A DNA stretch of 46,475 bases from Sandarakinorhabdus cyanobacteriorum (GCF_002251755.1 NZ_NOXT01000088.1:1-46475); one strand, 5' to 3'; positions 17,071 through 25,736 are shown, counted from the first letter of the stretch. Notes: generated from the letters alone by a model not told the origin. Numbers and translations are program-made.

Positions 17071-17597
17071 TTGAGCTGACCCACCAACGTGTCGAAGGCG
17101 AGACAGGCTGCACCTTCGCGGTTTTCGAACAGGGATGCGGTTTTGACGAGGATCGCAGCGCGGGCGATCGCCAGATCAGGGTCGTTCTCATCCAATCCGG
17201 CCGACAGTGTGATCCGGATCAGGCCGTCTTTACCCAGCTCGGGCCAAGATTTCCCGGATGCCGGGCGGATGCGGGTGACCCCGTGCCGTCGGCGGACGAC
17301 ATAGTCAGCTTCTGGGAGGGCCACCGTTGAACCGCCCAGGGCAGTGTAGCGGATCTCGGCCACCGTGCAGGGCCGGATCGGCACGGTGATTTCGTCCAGC
17401 CAGTCTTGCAGCTGCAGTTCGAGGGTCTGTTCGCACAGCTTCAGGCCAGTCTGCTGCTCCAGTTCAGCTTGGGCTGCATCCAGTTTAGCGACGAGCAGCA
17501 GGTCCTCGTCACGGCCATCAAGCCGAAGCTGCTGGCGTGCTTCCTCGAGCGTCACGGCACGGTCCTGGGGTGGCTCGATCGTTACGATCTCAGACAT
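17055..17597 (-). CDS. Head-tail connector (gp6-like)
   Basis: 180 aa. It matches the gp6/phiE125 gp8 connector: 'VTLEEARQQLRLDGRDEDLLLVAKLDAAQAELEQQTG' split around residues 15-50, then 'VPEADYVVRRRHGVTRIRP'-like and 'GLIRITLSAGLDENDPDLAIARAAILVKTASLFENREGA'. This protein forms the ring under the portal. It overlaps the adaptor gene by 16 bases and is preceded by a 66-aa gene with zero spacing. Confidence 0.8.
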   Translation of the reverse strand: MSEIVTIEPPQDRAVTLEEARQQLRLDGRDEDLLLVAKLDAAQAELEQQTGLKLCEQTLELQLQDWLDEITVPIRPCTVAEIRYTALGGSTVALPEADYVVRRRHGVTRIRPASGKSWPELGKDGLIRITLSAGLDENDPDLAIARAAILVKTASLFENREGAACLAFDTLVGQLKCRWI

Positions 17598-17797
17598 TAT
17601 TCCGCCTTGGTGCGGTGCGTGGAGCCGGATTTGCGGGTGACAGCAGGGGCCGGTTCACTCCCGCCGGCCTCAACAGCAAGCCCGCGTTCGATCAGCTGTC
17701 GGCCAAAATGATCGTCGAGCTCGAAGTTCTGGCCGGCAAGGATGTTGTTGGAACTGACCGAGCTGATGTGCAGGGTATCAAGGGCTTTGAGGATCAT
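17597..17797 (-). CDS. Small hypothetical protein in capsid module
   Basis: 66 aa, sequence MILKALDTLHISSVSSNNILAGQNFELDDHFGRQLIERGLAVE, then an Ala/Pro-rich basic tail. The core 'LDTLHISSV...NILAGQNFELDD..GRQLIERGLAV' is a small conserved cassette seen between capsid and gp6 genes in HK97-like prophages; resembles a 60-residue head decoration or helper protein, but I cannot name it. It overlaps the gp6-like gene by one base (TAATG). Confidence 0.6.
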   Translation of the reverse strand: MILKALDTLHISSVSSNNILAGQNFELDDHFGRQLIERGLAVEAGGSEPAPAVTRKSGSTHRTKAE

Positions 17798-17851
17798 GGG
17801 CTATCCCTTCCGTTGGATGAGAGGGGCCGGAACGAGCCGGCCCCTGCATCA

Positions 17852-19084
17852 TCACGCAGCCGTCGCCGCGGTGGCAGCAGCTGCGAAGTCGCCCTTCACG
17901 AAAGCCTCCGGGCGGTAGACCGCGAGCGCGAGGCGCTCTTCGGCCAGGACCGTCACCAGGTTCTTGCGGAAGTTCTGGTCGTCCTCGGTCGAGATCTCGA
18001 CCATGGCGTCCATGCGGTCGAAGATCTGCGCGCCGAGTTGGAAGGCGCCGGTCAGGAACTTGCCCGTCGCCATTGACTGCGTTGCCACTACCGGCTGCCC
18101 CCACAGTGTCGGCGATAGGTTGCCCTGCGGATTGCCGATGATGAACTGGCCGGTGGTGTCCTTAAGCAGTTCGATCGCTGCCCAGTCAGACGGGTGCAGA
18201 ACGACGCCCGTCGACATCAGCTCGGAAAGAGCGGTCTGCAGCATGGCGAGGCGCAGGACATCGATGCGGGTGACAGGCGCCGGGATGGTGATCGGCGGCG
18301 CAAAGGCGGTCGCCTGGGTGTAGACGCCGTGCAGATCGGTGCCTGTACCCCCGCCGTTGAGCAACTGGTTCTCTTCAACAAGCGCCAGGCCATAGGTCAG
18401 GCGGCCGTCGATGTAGGACTGCAGCATCGGCACGTCGTCGAGGATCTGGCGGGTCGCCAGCACCCAGTGTGCGATCGTGGTGACGCTGCTGGTCACGACA
18501 TCGAACTTGATGTCAGTCTGCGGCTTGGTGGCGCCGGCCGTTTCTGAAACGGTGGCCGCTGCATTCGTGAAGCCGGTTTCCTTCACATACTGGACCGCAT
18601 TGCTGTTGGTGCGGCCTGGGGTCAGTAGGTCGCGGACCGTGAGGCGGCGCTGGCCAGGGGTGATAATCCCCGGCTGACGATCGGGTACGATGAGGTCGCC
18701 GGCCGAGCCATTGGCATCGGTCGTGAGGGCAGAGACGATCGCCTTGACCTCGACACTGGCGCGGCCGCGGGCGGTCTTGCTGTTCAGGAACGGCTTGATG
18801 GTGTCGGACGAAACGACGCATTCACCGATCGTCCGATAATCGGAGCGTTCGTCATCCTGCTTCTTGCGGGCGAGCTTCTGCTCGACTTCATCGAGGCGAG
18901 CCTTGGCTTCATTGAGCGCGGTCAGCGCTTCATCAGCAAGCTGCTTGGTCGCGGCCGAGAGCTCTTCACCCTTGGCAGCCTTGCCCAGCGCCTCTTCGGC
19001 GATGGCTTTTACCTGGTCATGGCGCGTATCGAACGCAGCCTTCACTTCTTGCGCCAGCTGATCGGCGCTCTTGGTCTCGGTCAT
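17852..19084 (-). CDS. Major capsid protein, HK97 fold
   Basis: 410 aa. Residues about 1-75 are a helical charged scaffold (delta-like domain: KAAFDTRHDQVKAIAEEALG, ALNEAKARLDEVEQKLARKK), expected to be removed by the prohead protease. The mature region carries typical HK97 capsid segments: 'RQPGIITPGQRRLTVRDLL', 'TGFTNAAATVSETAGATKPQ', 'IAHWVLATRQILDDVPMLQSYIDG' and 'QNFRKNLVTVLAEERLALAVYRPEAF' near the C-terminus. A GGAGCAATCCC stretch sits before the ATG. It is the shell subunit. Confidence 0.93.
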   Translation of the reverse strand: MTETKSADQLAQEVKAAFDTRHDQVKAIAEEALGKAAKGEELSAATKQLADEALTALNEAKARLDEVEQKLARKKQDDERSDYRTIGECVVSSDTIKPFLNSKTARGRASVEVKAIVSALTTDANGSAGDLIVPDRQPGIITPGQRRLTVRDLLTPGRTNSNAVQYVKETGFTNAAATVSETAGATKPQTDIKFDVVTSSVTTIAHWVLATRQILDDVPMLQSYIDGRLTYGLALVEENQLLNGGGTGTDLHGVYTQATAFAPPITIPAPVTRIDVLRLAMLQTALSELMSTGVVLHPSDWAAIELLKDTTGQFIIGNPQGNLSPTLWGQPVVATQSMATGKFLTGAFQLGAQIFDRMDAMVEISTEDDQNFRKNLVTVLAEERLALAVYRPEAFVKGDFAAAATAATAA

Positions 19085-19108
19085 GGGATTGCTCCGTAGG
19101 AGGTGGGT

Positions 19109-19768
19109 TCAGCCGCGGATTTGCGCGGCGAGAGCCGACAGAAAGTCGGTGTTGGACTCACTGCCGGACTCACTCCGGAGCAGCGATTTGAGGCCTTTGC
19201 CCGCGATTGCGGTGGCCTGGCTTTTCGAGAACCCTGCCTCGCGCAGGAAATTCTCAAAATCGGAGAGCGACGGCATCGTCTGCCCGTCGGTGACGGTCTT
19301 GACCGCCGTCACCTTGGCCTCGGTATTCATGGGCATGGTGACGAGGCTGATTTCGCGAAGATCGATCTTCTTCAGGCGCAGGACGCCGGCCTTGTAAGGG
19401 TCGGGAGCGGCACCGCCCTTGGGGATGGTGTAGCCGATCGACAGACCGCCGAGCGCGCCGTGTTTCAGCTTGCCATAGGCACGCTGGGCGACGGGATCGC
19501 CGTCGAGGATCAACTGGCCGCGCACGAACAGACCGCGGTCATCCTCGAAGATGTCGCGCCAGACGCCGATCGGTTCGCGCTGGTCGTGCTGCCAGAGCAT
19601 TGGGATGCCCCAGCCTTCAGCGCGGGCCTTGGCGACGCTCTCCCGGAAAGCGCCCGGTTCGATGAGATCGCCGCCCTGGTCGACATTGCCGAAGGTCGAG
19701 GCGTAGCCCTCGAACTGCCCGGTGTCCTGAAGATCACTGGATTTGAGGGTCAGGGTGAGATGTTTCAT
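19109..19768 (-). CDS. HK97-family prohead protease
   Basis: 219 aa. The motifs of peptidase family S78 are clear: 'FEGYASTFGNVDQGGDLIEPGAF' near residues 19-41, His61 in LWQHDQREPIG, and Ser110 in GGLSIGY, followed by 'LREISLVTMPMNTEAKV'. It would mature the capsid. Its 3' region after residue 150 is a short tail extension with coiled segments. Start overlaps the portal stop (ATGA). Confidence 0.9.
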   Translation of the reverse strand: MKHLTLTLKSSDLQDTGQFEGYASTFGNVDQGGDLIEPGAFRESVAKARAEGWGIPMLWQHDQREPIGVWRDIFEDDRGLFVRGQLILDGDPVAQRAYGKLKHGALGGLSIGYTIPKGGAAPDPYKAGVLRLKKIDLREISLVTMPMNTEAKVTAVKTVTDGQTMPSLSDFENFLREAGFSKSQATAIAGKGLKSLLRSESGSESNTDFLSALAAQIRG

Positions 19769-21024
19769 TTAGGGGGCTCCGATGGGGCATTCGCTCCGGT
19801 TGGCGGCAGGATTCCGGCAGGAGCACCGGCCTGCGTGATAGGCACGTTCTGCATCTGCATGCGGGGGACATCGCCGCCTTCGACCGGCGGCAGGTTTTCG
19901 AGCGCACGGACCTCGTTGATGGTCATCACGCCATTGGTCAGCATCTGCTGGTAGAAGGAGGCACGCGCCCCGCTGTCGCCGCGCAGCAGGCCTTCCAGGT
20001 TGAACTCGATGACGAGACCTGCCTGCCGGTCGGCCGGCGACAGCAGCTGCTTGGCGAGCGCCTGCTCGATGCGCTTCAAACGGCGGCGCAGCGTGAACTT
20101 CTGGAACCCCAGCGTCTGCTGTTCGAGCCCAGTGCCCCAGCTGGTGGTCTTCTCGGTGTGGCCGACCATGAATGGCGGCACGCCGAAGAACCGGCAGACC
20201 TCTTCGACCGAGAATGCCCGGCTCTGCAGCATCTGCGCGTCTTCCGGACTGATCGAGAGCTGGACCCAATCCATGCCCCGGTCGAGCAGCATCGGCCGTC
20301 CGGCATTGATCGCTCCGGCAAACTTTTCCTGCAGCAGTTCCTCGGCCTGTTTGCGCTGGTCTAGGGTCAGGCTGTCGGCGGTCTTCAGCAGCCCCGAGGG
20401 CCGCACGCCGTTGCGGAAGGTGTCGCCCGATGCCCGTTCGATGGCTTGTGCCAATCCGAAGGTCTGGCGGCCGAAGCTGAGGGTCGAGAGACCGCCCAGC
20501 GGGTTGCCGCCGAAGCCCCGGATGTGGAGCATGTTGTCCTGGCTGACGACACTGCGAATGCCGCCATCCGACCACTCATATTCTAGGCTGCCGTCGCGTA
20601 TACGGCGCACCGTCATCAGCTCAGGCGCGATAGGCACGCTCAGTGCGACCACTCGGCCATTGCTGCCCCGGATGATCTCGGCATAGGCGTTGCCGCTGAG
20701 TTCAATCGAGGCGCAGATGAATTCCCAGAAGTCGACCGCGGTCTGGTCGGCGTTCGGGCTGTCGTGCAGGATCCGGTAGATCGGATGATCGGTCGCGACC
20801 GTCCGTGCGCCGCCCCGGGTCCGATAGACCATGAGCGGGAGCGAGGCGATCGTACCGGCGAGCAAATTGACGCAGGCCCAGGCCGAGGCGAGCCCCAACA
20901 CAGAACTGGTCGAAACTACCTCGCCGGTCGTGGTCGTGCGGCCGCCCACTGCCTGTACCAGCCGAGGGTCAGTAAGACCGATGGAGCGCGCGATGTAGCC
21001 GAGCGCCTTTTGCAGCAGGTTCAT
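19765..21024 (-). CDS. Portal protein, HK97 family
   Basis: 419 aa. It has the full HK97 portal pattern: 'SVLGLASAWACVNLLAGTIASLPLMVY', 'LHDSPNADQTAVDFWEFICASIELSGNAYAEII', 'MLHIRGFGGNPLGGLSTL', 'AEELLQEKFAGAINAGRPMLLD' and 'VCRFFGVPPFMVGHTEKTTSWGTGLEQQTLGF', each quoted in part. The C-terminus is the usual Pro-rich tail. It should form the DNA entry ring. The start overlaps the terminase stop (ATGA). Confidence 0.93.
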   Translation of the reverse strand: MNLLQKALGYIARSIGLTDPRLVQAVGGRTTTTGEVVSTSSVLGLASAWACVNLLAGTIASLPLMVYRTRGGARTVATDHPIYRILHDSPNADQTAVDFWEFICASIELSGNAYAEIIRGSNGRVVALSVPIAPELMTVRRIRDGSLEYEWSDGGIRSVVSQDNMLHIRGFGGNPLGGLSTLSFGRQTFGLAQAIERASGDTFRNGVRPSGLLKTADSLTLDQRKQAEELLQEKFAGAINAGRPMLLDRGMDWVQLSISPEDAQMLQSRAFSVEEVCRFFGVPPFMVGHTEKTTSWGTGLEQQTLGFQKFTLRRRLKRIEQALAKQLLSPADRQAGLVIEFNLEGLLRGDSGARASFYQQMLTNGVMTINEVRALENLPPVEGGDVPRMQMQNVPITQAGAPAGILPPTGANAPSEPPK

Positions 21025-22844
21025 GATGCCAGGCTCTTCAGCCAGTCATCGATGGAGCCGGAGGTATCGCCTGCCATCGCTGCCCCCACTGCCATGCACA
21101 GCGCGACGGCTGCGTCGATCTTGTTGATGGCCCGCTGCTTGGAGAGCCACTTATTGTCCCAGCGATCGGTCTCGGTAACCGCCGACATCATTGCCGAAAT
21201 GAGGACCGGATTGCGTTTGAGCCGGATGCGGCCTTCGAGGATTAGTTCTTCCAGATGCCGAAGGGAGCCTGGCATCCAGAGGCCTTCGGTCATTTCGCCG
21301 GCTGGTTTGGCCCGCTTGGTGCCGCCCTGCGGGTGCTCGACAAAGGCGAGGTCGAGGCCCAGTTCGGCAACTTCCTCCTCGAACCGCCTGAAAGCGTATC
21401 GGTCGTAAGCGACTGCCTCGACGCGGTAGTCCGAGGCCATTTCGGCCAAGGCCTGCGCCACATGGCGAAAGCTGATGTTCTCGCCTCCTGGAGCGTTTAG
21501 AAATCCGTCGGCGACCCAAAGGTCGTAGGGCTGCTTGTCCCGCAAGACCCGCGCCGACAGCGTATCGCCGGGCGTCCAGACCTCGACCCATGCGTCAAAA
21601 CAGGGTTTGCCATCCTTCTCGCCATTGCGTTGGACCGCCGCCAGCGCGGTCAAATCCCGGTTCTGGCTGAGATCGAGCCCGAGCCAGACGGATTGCCCTG
21701 CCTTGGGATCGAACTCTGCCAGCAGCGGCTCGAGCGTGGACCGCGCCATCCAGGCGGTCTCCGCATCCGTCCACACACAGAAGTGGAGGCGCAAGATGCC
21801 GTTCAATTGCCCCGGGATGGCTTTCGCCTGCGCCACGACTTCCGAGAGGTATTGCTCGGTGATCGTGACGCCCAGCAGCGGGTTCGCCTTGATCCAGCAG
21901 CTGGAGTCAGTCAGCGGGTCGTCGCCTTCATCAAGCCCGCAGACATAGCTGAAGGTCGTGTCGTCGATGACTTGGCCGAGGAATGTAGGGTCGGTCACCG
22001 CATCTGGATTACCGGCCGCCACCCGGATCGCGTGTTCGTGTTCCTCCCATGCGACAGAATTGCGGTCCGAACCCGAGTTGGTGATCATAAACAGCAGCGG
22101 ATCACGGCGAAACTTGAAGCCGCGCTCTAGCATCTCGATGATCGAGCGATCCGGAAGCTCGTGGACCTCGTCCGCCAGCACAAAATAGGGGCGTGGGCCG
22201 GAACCTGTCTTGCCTGTATCGCGCGACACCGGGCGAAAGAAACTGCCCGAGGACAGATGCGCGATATTGAACTCGCGCCCCGGGCCGCCCGAGAACTCCA
22301 GCCGCCGTGCCAATGCCGGTGATTGCCGGACCATGCGCACCGCATCTCGGAACAGGATGTTGGCCTGCTCCTTCTTGGCCGCCGCCGCATAGATCTGGGC
22401 GCCGGCTTCCTGGCAGGCGGTCATCCCGTAAATTCCGATGCCGCCCGCGACCGGCGATTTGCCGTTGCCCTTGCCCTGTTCGATGTAGGCGCGGCGGAAC
22501 CGGCGACGGCCATCCTTGCGTTTCCAGCCGAACAACGAGCCGACGATAAACGCCTGGCTCGGCTGCAGTTCGAATGGTTGCCCCTCGAACTGGCCCTCGG
22601 AAAGCTTCAGAACCTCCTCGAAAAAGGCGAAGGCGTGATTGGCAGCATCTTGGTCGAACCAGATGCCATCGTTGCGTTTCAAGTCCGCGATGTGCCGTTT
22701 ACAGGCATTGCGTACATGCGGTCCGGCGACAATCTCGCCTGAGACCACGGCTTTGGCATAGGCCAATGTCCGGTCAGGCGAAGAAGCGGTCGGCGGGGTC
22801 CGCGCCTTCTTCTGGCGGCTGGGCCGCGATCCTGCTCCTGGCAC
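21021..22844 (-). CDS. Terminase large subunit (Terminase_1 type)
   Basis: 607 aa. The Walker A motif is QGKGNGKS (123-130), Walker B ADEVHE (224-229), and the nuclease domain starts with WLGLDLSQNRD (Asp391). These are the ATPase and nuclease domains that package DNA. The chosen GTG at 22844 lies inside the small-subunit gene (71-base overlap), and the sequence SSPDRTLAYAKAVVSGEIVAG is expected near the family N-terminus, so a start between 22844 and about 22763 is certain only to that range. A TTG near 22763 is the main alternative. Confidence 0.92.
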   Translation of the reverse strand: MPGAGSRPSRQKKARTPPTASSPDRTLAYAKAVVSGEIVAGPHVRNACKRHIADLKRNDGIWFDQDAANHAFAFFEEVLKLSEGQFEGQPFELQPSQAFIVGSLFGWKRKDGRRRFRRAYIEQGKGNGKSPVAGGIGIYGMTACQEAGAQIYAAAAKKEQANILFRDAVRMVRQSPALARRLEFSGGPGREFNIAHLSSGSFFRPVSRDTGKTGSGPRPYFVLADEVHELPDRSIIEMLERGFKFRRDPLLFMITNSGSDRNSVAWEEHEHAIRVAAGNPDAVTDPTFLGQVIDDTTFSYVCGLDEGDDPLTDSSCWIKANPLLGVTITEQYLSEVVAQAKAIPGQLNGILRLHFCVWTDAETAWMARSTLEPLLAEFDPKAGQSVWLGLDLSQNRDLTALAAVQRNGEKDGKPCFDAWVEVWTPGDTLSARVLRDKQPYDLWVADGFLNAPGGENISFRHVAQALAEMASDYRVEAVAYDRYAFRRFEEEVAELGLDLAFVEHPQGGTKRAKPAGEMTEGLWMPGSLRHLEELILEGRIRLKRNPVLISAMMSAVTETDRWDNKWLSKQRAINKIDAAVALCMAVGAAMAGDTSGSIDDWLKSLAS

Positions 22845-23256
22845 TCGGCGTCATCCCGAATTCTGCGGCGTAACGCATCATGTCCGCCGCCGCCTTGTTG
22901 GCGGTGCCCACCAGCGGGTTCTGGATCGCGTTGCCGTTCGATGTCTTGATCATGAGGCCGCCGGTCAGCTGGTCCTTCTCCGCCATCTTCGCGATCGCGC
23001 GTTCAGCCTGGACCCAGCGGCCGTAAACCATGGCGTAGGCGGCGAGTGCTGCCCGATCGATCTCGGAGAGGATCCCGAGGTTGTAGAGCTCGGTCGCGAC
23101 GCGGTTCCATTCCTCTACCGCATCTGCATTGAGATGGGCTGGCGGAGCGGGGATCGCGGCTTTGGCCTTCGCCTCTTTGCGGTTGACCTGCCGTTTGCCG
23201 GGGTTGGACGTGACAAGCTTCAACTGCGAAGGCTTTGGCTTCCTGCCGGTAATCAT
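22774..23256 (-). CDS. Terminase small subunit, P27 family
   Basis: 160 aa. P27-type signature: 'GRKPKPSQLKLVTSNPGKR' at the N-terminus, 'PPAHLNADAVEEWNRVATELYNLGIL', 'DRAALAAYAMVYGRWVQAE' and 'KAAADMMRYAAEFGMTPSARSRI'. Recognises and positions the packaging site for the large subunit. Start overlaps the stop of the upstream methyltransferase gene (ATGA). The 3' end is overlapped by the large subunit start. Confidence 0.9.
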   Translation of the reverse strand: MITGRKPKPSQLKLVTSNPGKRQVNRKEAKAKAAIPAPPAHLNADAVEEWNRVATELYNLGILSEIDRAALAAYAMVYGRWVQAERAIAKMAEKDQLTGGLMIKTSNGNAIQNPLVGTANKAAADMMRYAAEFGMTPSARSRIAAQPPEEGADPADRFFA

Positions 23257-24506
23257 GCAGCCTCAGCTATTCTCCCGCCTGCAATCTCGTCGAAGGTTCG
23301 GCCGTCACCCTCAAGGGTCGCAGCCTTACCAGTAAAATCTTGCCAGCGCTTCACGGCAACATCGATGTAAGCGGGATTGAGCTCGATGGCGTGGACAACG
23401 CGGCCGGTCATCTCACCAGCAATGATGGTAGTGCCCGAACCAGAAAACGGCTCATAGACCGCCTGGCCCGGGCTGGAGTTGTTCTCGATCGGGCGCTTCA
23501 TGCACTCGACCGGCTTCTGGGTGCCGTGACCCGTCTCGTTCTTCTTGGGCTTGGCGATATGCCAGACGGTGGTCTGCTTGCGGTCACCGGCCCAGTGACC
23601 CTTCGCGCCCTTCTTCACGGCATACCAGCAGGGCTCATGCTCCCAATGGTAGTCGCCGCGCGAGAGCACGAGCTGGCCTTTGTCCCAGATGATCTGGGAG
23701 CGGAGCATCAAATCGCATGCCGCCAGGCTGTCGCCGACTACGCCCGCATAGAGTCCAGCGTGCCAGACATAGGCAACGTCACCCGGGAACAGCGCCCAGG
23801 CTTCGCGCCAGTCGGCCTTGTCGTCGTTCAGCACCTTGCCCTTGGCAGTGCCGGAAGCCCCAACCCCGGCCTTTTCGCGCCAGGCCGGATCATATTCCAC
23901 GCCGTAGGGCGGATCGGTGACCATCAGGTGGGGTGAGACACCGTTCAGGGCCTTGGCGACGGTGTCGGCATCGGTGCTGTCGCCGCAGACCAGGCGGTGC
24001 TTACCAAGCAGCCAGACATCGCCGGGTTTGGCGATCGGATCAATCGGCGCTTCCGGGATTTCGTCCGGGTCTGTGTTACCTTCGGTCTTTTCGGCCAGCA
24101 GCTTCGAGAGCTCCTCATCCGAGAACCCGGTCAGCATCAGGTCGAAGTCGAAGCCCTGCAGATCGCCGAGTTCAACGGCCAGCAGTTCGAGGTCCCAGCC
24201 GGCGTTCAGCGCCAGCTTGTTATCGGCGATGACATAGGCCTTCTTTTGGGCCTCGCTCCAGCCCTTGGCGACCATGGTCGGGATCTGGGTCAGGCCCAGC
24301 TTGCGGGCAGCCGCCAAACGTCCGTGCCCCGCGAGAAGTCCACCGTCCTCATCAACGAGGATCGGGTTGGTCCAGCCCCACTCGCGGATCGAGGCTGCGA
24401 TCTGCGCGACCTGTTCGTCCGAGTGCGTGCGGGAGTTGCGCGCATAGGGCGTGATCTTCTCTATCGGCAAGAGCTCGCTGCTCTGGGCCGGCCAGTTCTG
24501 ATCCAT
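23253..24506 (-). CDS. ParB-like/DNA methyltransferase fusion
   Basis: 417 aa. Residues about 10-130 form a ParB-type N-terminal domain: 'ITPYARNSRTHSDEQVAQIAASI', then GGLLAGHGRLAAA (55-67), a motif of CTP/nuclease-type ParB folds. The rest is a methyltransferase with DPPY (198-201) before FSGSG (354-358), the order of beta-class N4-cytosine or N6-adenine MTases. Such fusions are common in phages and are thought to protect or mark DNA. No partner restriction gene is seen. RBS AAGGA at about 8-base spacing supports the ATG. Confidence 0.9.
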   Translation of the reverse strand: MDQNWPAQSSELLPIEKITPYARNSRTHSDEQVAQIAASIREWGWTNPILVDEDGGLLAGHGRLAAARKLGLTQIPTMVAKGWSEAQKKAYVIADNKLALNAGWDLELLAVELGDLQGFDFDLMLTGFSDEELSKLLAEKTEGNTDPDEIPEAPIDPIAKPGDVWLLGKHRLVCGDSTDADTVAKALNGVSPHLMVTDPPYGVEYDPAWREKAGVGASGTAKGKVLNDDKADWREAWALFPGDVAYVWHAGLYAGVVGDSLAACDLMLRSQIIWDKGQLVLSRGDYHWEHEPCWYAVKKGAKGHWAGDRKQTTVWHIAKPKKNETGHGTQKPVECMKRPIENNSSPGQAVYEPFSGSGTTIIAGEMTGRVVHAIELNPAYIDVAVKRWQDFTGKAATLEGDGRTFDEIAGGRIAEAA

Positions 24507-24599
24507 AGATGTCCTTGAAACGGGTTCGGCCGCAGGAGCCCGGAAGGGCTTGCGGCACTTGTTTGCGATGTTGGAAAGCCGCTATGGGCGTTGGAGGTG

Positions 24600-24676
24600 G
24601 GGCCTGTAGCTCAGTTGGTTAGAGCTGGCCGCTCATAACGGCTAGGTCGCGGGTTCAAGTCCTGCCGGGCCCACCA
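24600..24676 (+). tRNA. tRNA-Ile2 (anticodon CAT, lysidine type)
   Basis: A full cloverleaf with encoded CCA: acceptor GGGCCTG/CGGGCCC, D-stem GCTC/GAGC, anticodon stem GGCCG/CGGCT with loop CTCATAA (anticodon CAT at 24634-24636), T-stem GCGGG/CCTGC with loop TTCAAGT. The E. coli tRNA-Ile identity elements are all present (C4-G69, T12-A23, C29-G41, A38, A73), and the initiator signature (C1-A72) is absent. It thus reads as Ile2 decoding AUA after lysidine modification by host TilS. It lies on the opposite strand to its neighbours, one base from the 74-aa gene. Confidence 0.9.
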
Positions 24677-24677
24677 A

Positions 24678-24902
24678 TCAAATGAGTTCGAGCTCGCTCA
24701 GCACCTTCGCTGCGCCGAGCAACTGGTCGGTCTGGACCGTGATCTCGATCGTCATGCTGTCTGCGGTCGCGCTGGCGTAAACGCCGCCCTCGTAGAGTTC
24801 CTGTTCAATCGTCTCGATCACCGCGATGATCCGGCTGCGGTCGAAGTTCTCGGGCAGCGTGCGGATCGCAAGGCGGATGGTGCTGGTGATGCCCGCGCTC
24901 AT
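24678..24902 (-). CDS. Small hypothetical protein, 74 aa
   Basis: Compact alpha/beta protein (MSAGITSTIRLAIRTLPENF then 'IIAVIETIEQELYEGGVYASATADSMTIEITVQTDQLLG'). No family recognised. Start overlaps the stop of the 120-aa gene upstream (ATGA), so it is co-translated. Its stop is two bases past the tRNA end on the other strand. Confidence 0.6.
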   Translation of the reverse strand: MSAGITSTIRLAIRTLPENFDRSRIIAVIETIEQELYEGGVYASATADSMTIEITVQTDQLLGAAKVLSELELI

Positions 24903-25261
24903 TGTGCGTCTGCCATGATCTCGTAAAGGCCGACAAAGCCGGTCAGGTATGGCAGGCCCTTTGGAATGCCATGTTCCCGCGCAGTGTTGCGGTCGATCTT
25001 CCAGCCCATCCAGCGGGTGATGGCGGCGTCGATGGCCCTTTCAAGGCCAAGCCCGGTGTGAATGCCGTTGTGCACATCGTCGGCGAAGTGTCGACCGTGG
25101 CGGCTGTCGAGGAAATCCCGCACCCCTTCCGCGCTGCCCACCGTGACCTTGGTAATCGCCGGGAAGGCAATGGCCCAGGCTGCATCGGCATCGGCGAATG
25201 CGCTGCTGGTGCCGTAGAAGCCCCAGACTTGGTTGGCAGTTGGCAGGGTCGAGTTGGTCAT
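24899..25261 (-). CDS. Hypothetical phage protein, about 120 aa
   Basis: Start chosen at the ATG at 25261, which has GGAG eight bases upstream; an ATG six bases earlier has only two bases to that GGAG. The sequence (QVWGFYGTSSAFADADAAWAIAFPAI, then 'VRDFLDSRHGRHFADDV...AIDAAITRWMGWKIDRNT') is a soluble all-helical-plus-strand protein that I have seen as a hypothetical near terminase genes in prophages. No function is known. Confidence 0.65.
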   Translation of the reverse strand: MTNSTLPTANQVWGFYGTSSAFADADAAWAIAFPAITKVTVGSAEGVRDFLDSRHGRHFADDVHNGIHTGLGLERAIDAAITRWMGWKIDRNTAREHGIPKGLPYLTGFVGLYEIMADAQ

Positions 25262-25358
25262 CTGCATCGCTCCGTGTTCGTGAAGCGACTACCGCTCTTA
25301 TCGCGGCGACTATCCAGTCAATTCGATGGAAAACATCGACTTTATGGGATCTGACCCC

Positions 25359-25434
25359 CGGTCCGAGTTTCGCGGTTGCGTAAAGTTTGGGCCAAGCGCG
25401 GTTTCCCCCGCCAAACCGCCAGACTTTCGGACCG
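25359..25434. other. Nested inverted repeats, possible cos/packaging region
   Basis: In the gap 25262-25446, the perfect 8-bp repeats CGGTCCGA (25359-25366) and TCGGACCG (25427-25434) flank an inner perfect 7-bp pair GCGGTTT (25398-25404) and AAACCGC (25413-25419). The gap lies between the HNH gene and the two small genes that precede the methyltransferase and terminase. Many HK97-like phages have their cos site close to HNH and terminase genes. Function inferred from position and symmetry only. Confidence 0.35.
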
Positions 25435-25446
25435 CCCCCGGCCTGG

Positions 25447-25713
25447 TCACCAGATCGGCCACCCGTCGGAGCCCACGGCAACCGTCCTGCGCTGGCCGAA
25501 TTGTTCGGCAGTCCGCTTGGCATGGCACTCGGCGCAGAGACAGCGGATGTTGCTGTCCTCGTCCGATCCGCCACGGGCTAGCGGCACAATGTGGTCAGGT
25601 ACGGTCGCCTCGCGGACGATCCCGGCATAGGCGCAATCGCGGCAGATGGGTTCCGCCTTTAATCGACGCAGGCGCTGCGCAACTGCCTGGCGTCCCCGAA
25701 GTCGTTCAGCCAT
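25447..25713 (-). CDS. HNH endonuclease
   Basis: 88 aa from the ATG at 25713 (MAERLRGRQAVAQRLRRLKA); longer in-frame sequence upstream crosses a leader hairpin and is unlikely to be translated. The motifs are CRDC (24-27), PDHIVP with His41, N55 in 'DSNIRCLC', and CAEC-H (60-64). These are the Zn ligands and H-N-H residues of a phage HNH nuclease. Family knowledge: HNH proteins beside terminases take part in cos cleavage or packaging of HK97-type phages. First gene of the late unit. Confidence 0.85.
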   Translation of the reverse strand: MAERLRGRQAVAQRLRRLKAEPICRDCAYAGIVREATVPDHIVPLARGGSDEDSNIRCLCAECHAKRTAEQFGQRRTVAVGSDGWPIW

Positions 25714-25736
25714 CGCGCAACGCCTGCAACGAGAAA

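Noticed and set aside
24600..24676. tRNA as a prophage attachment site
   Set aside because: The gene is complete and in the middle of the prophage, and the recombinase is a serine type, which usually does not use tRNA genes.
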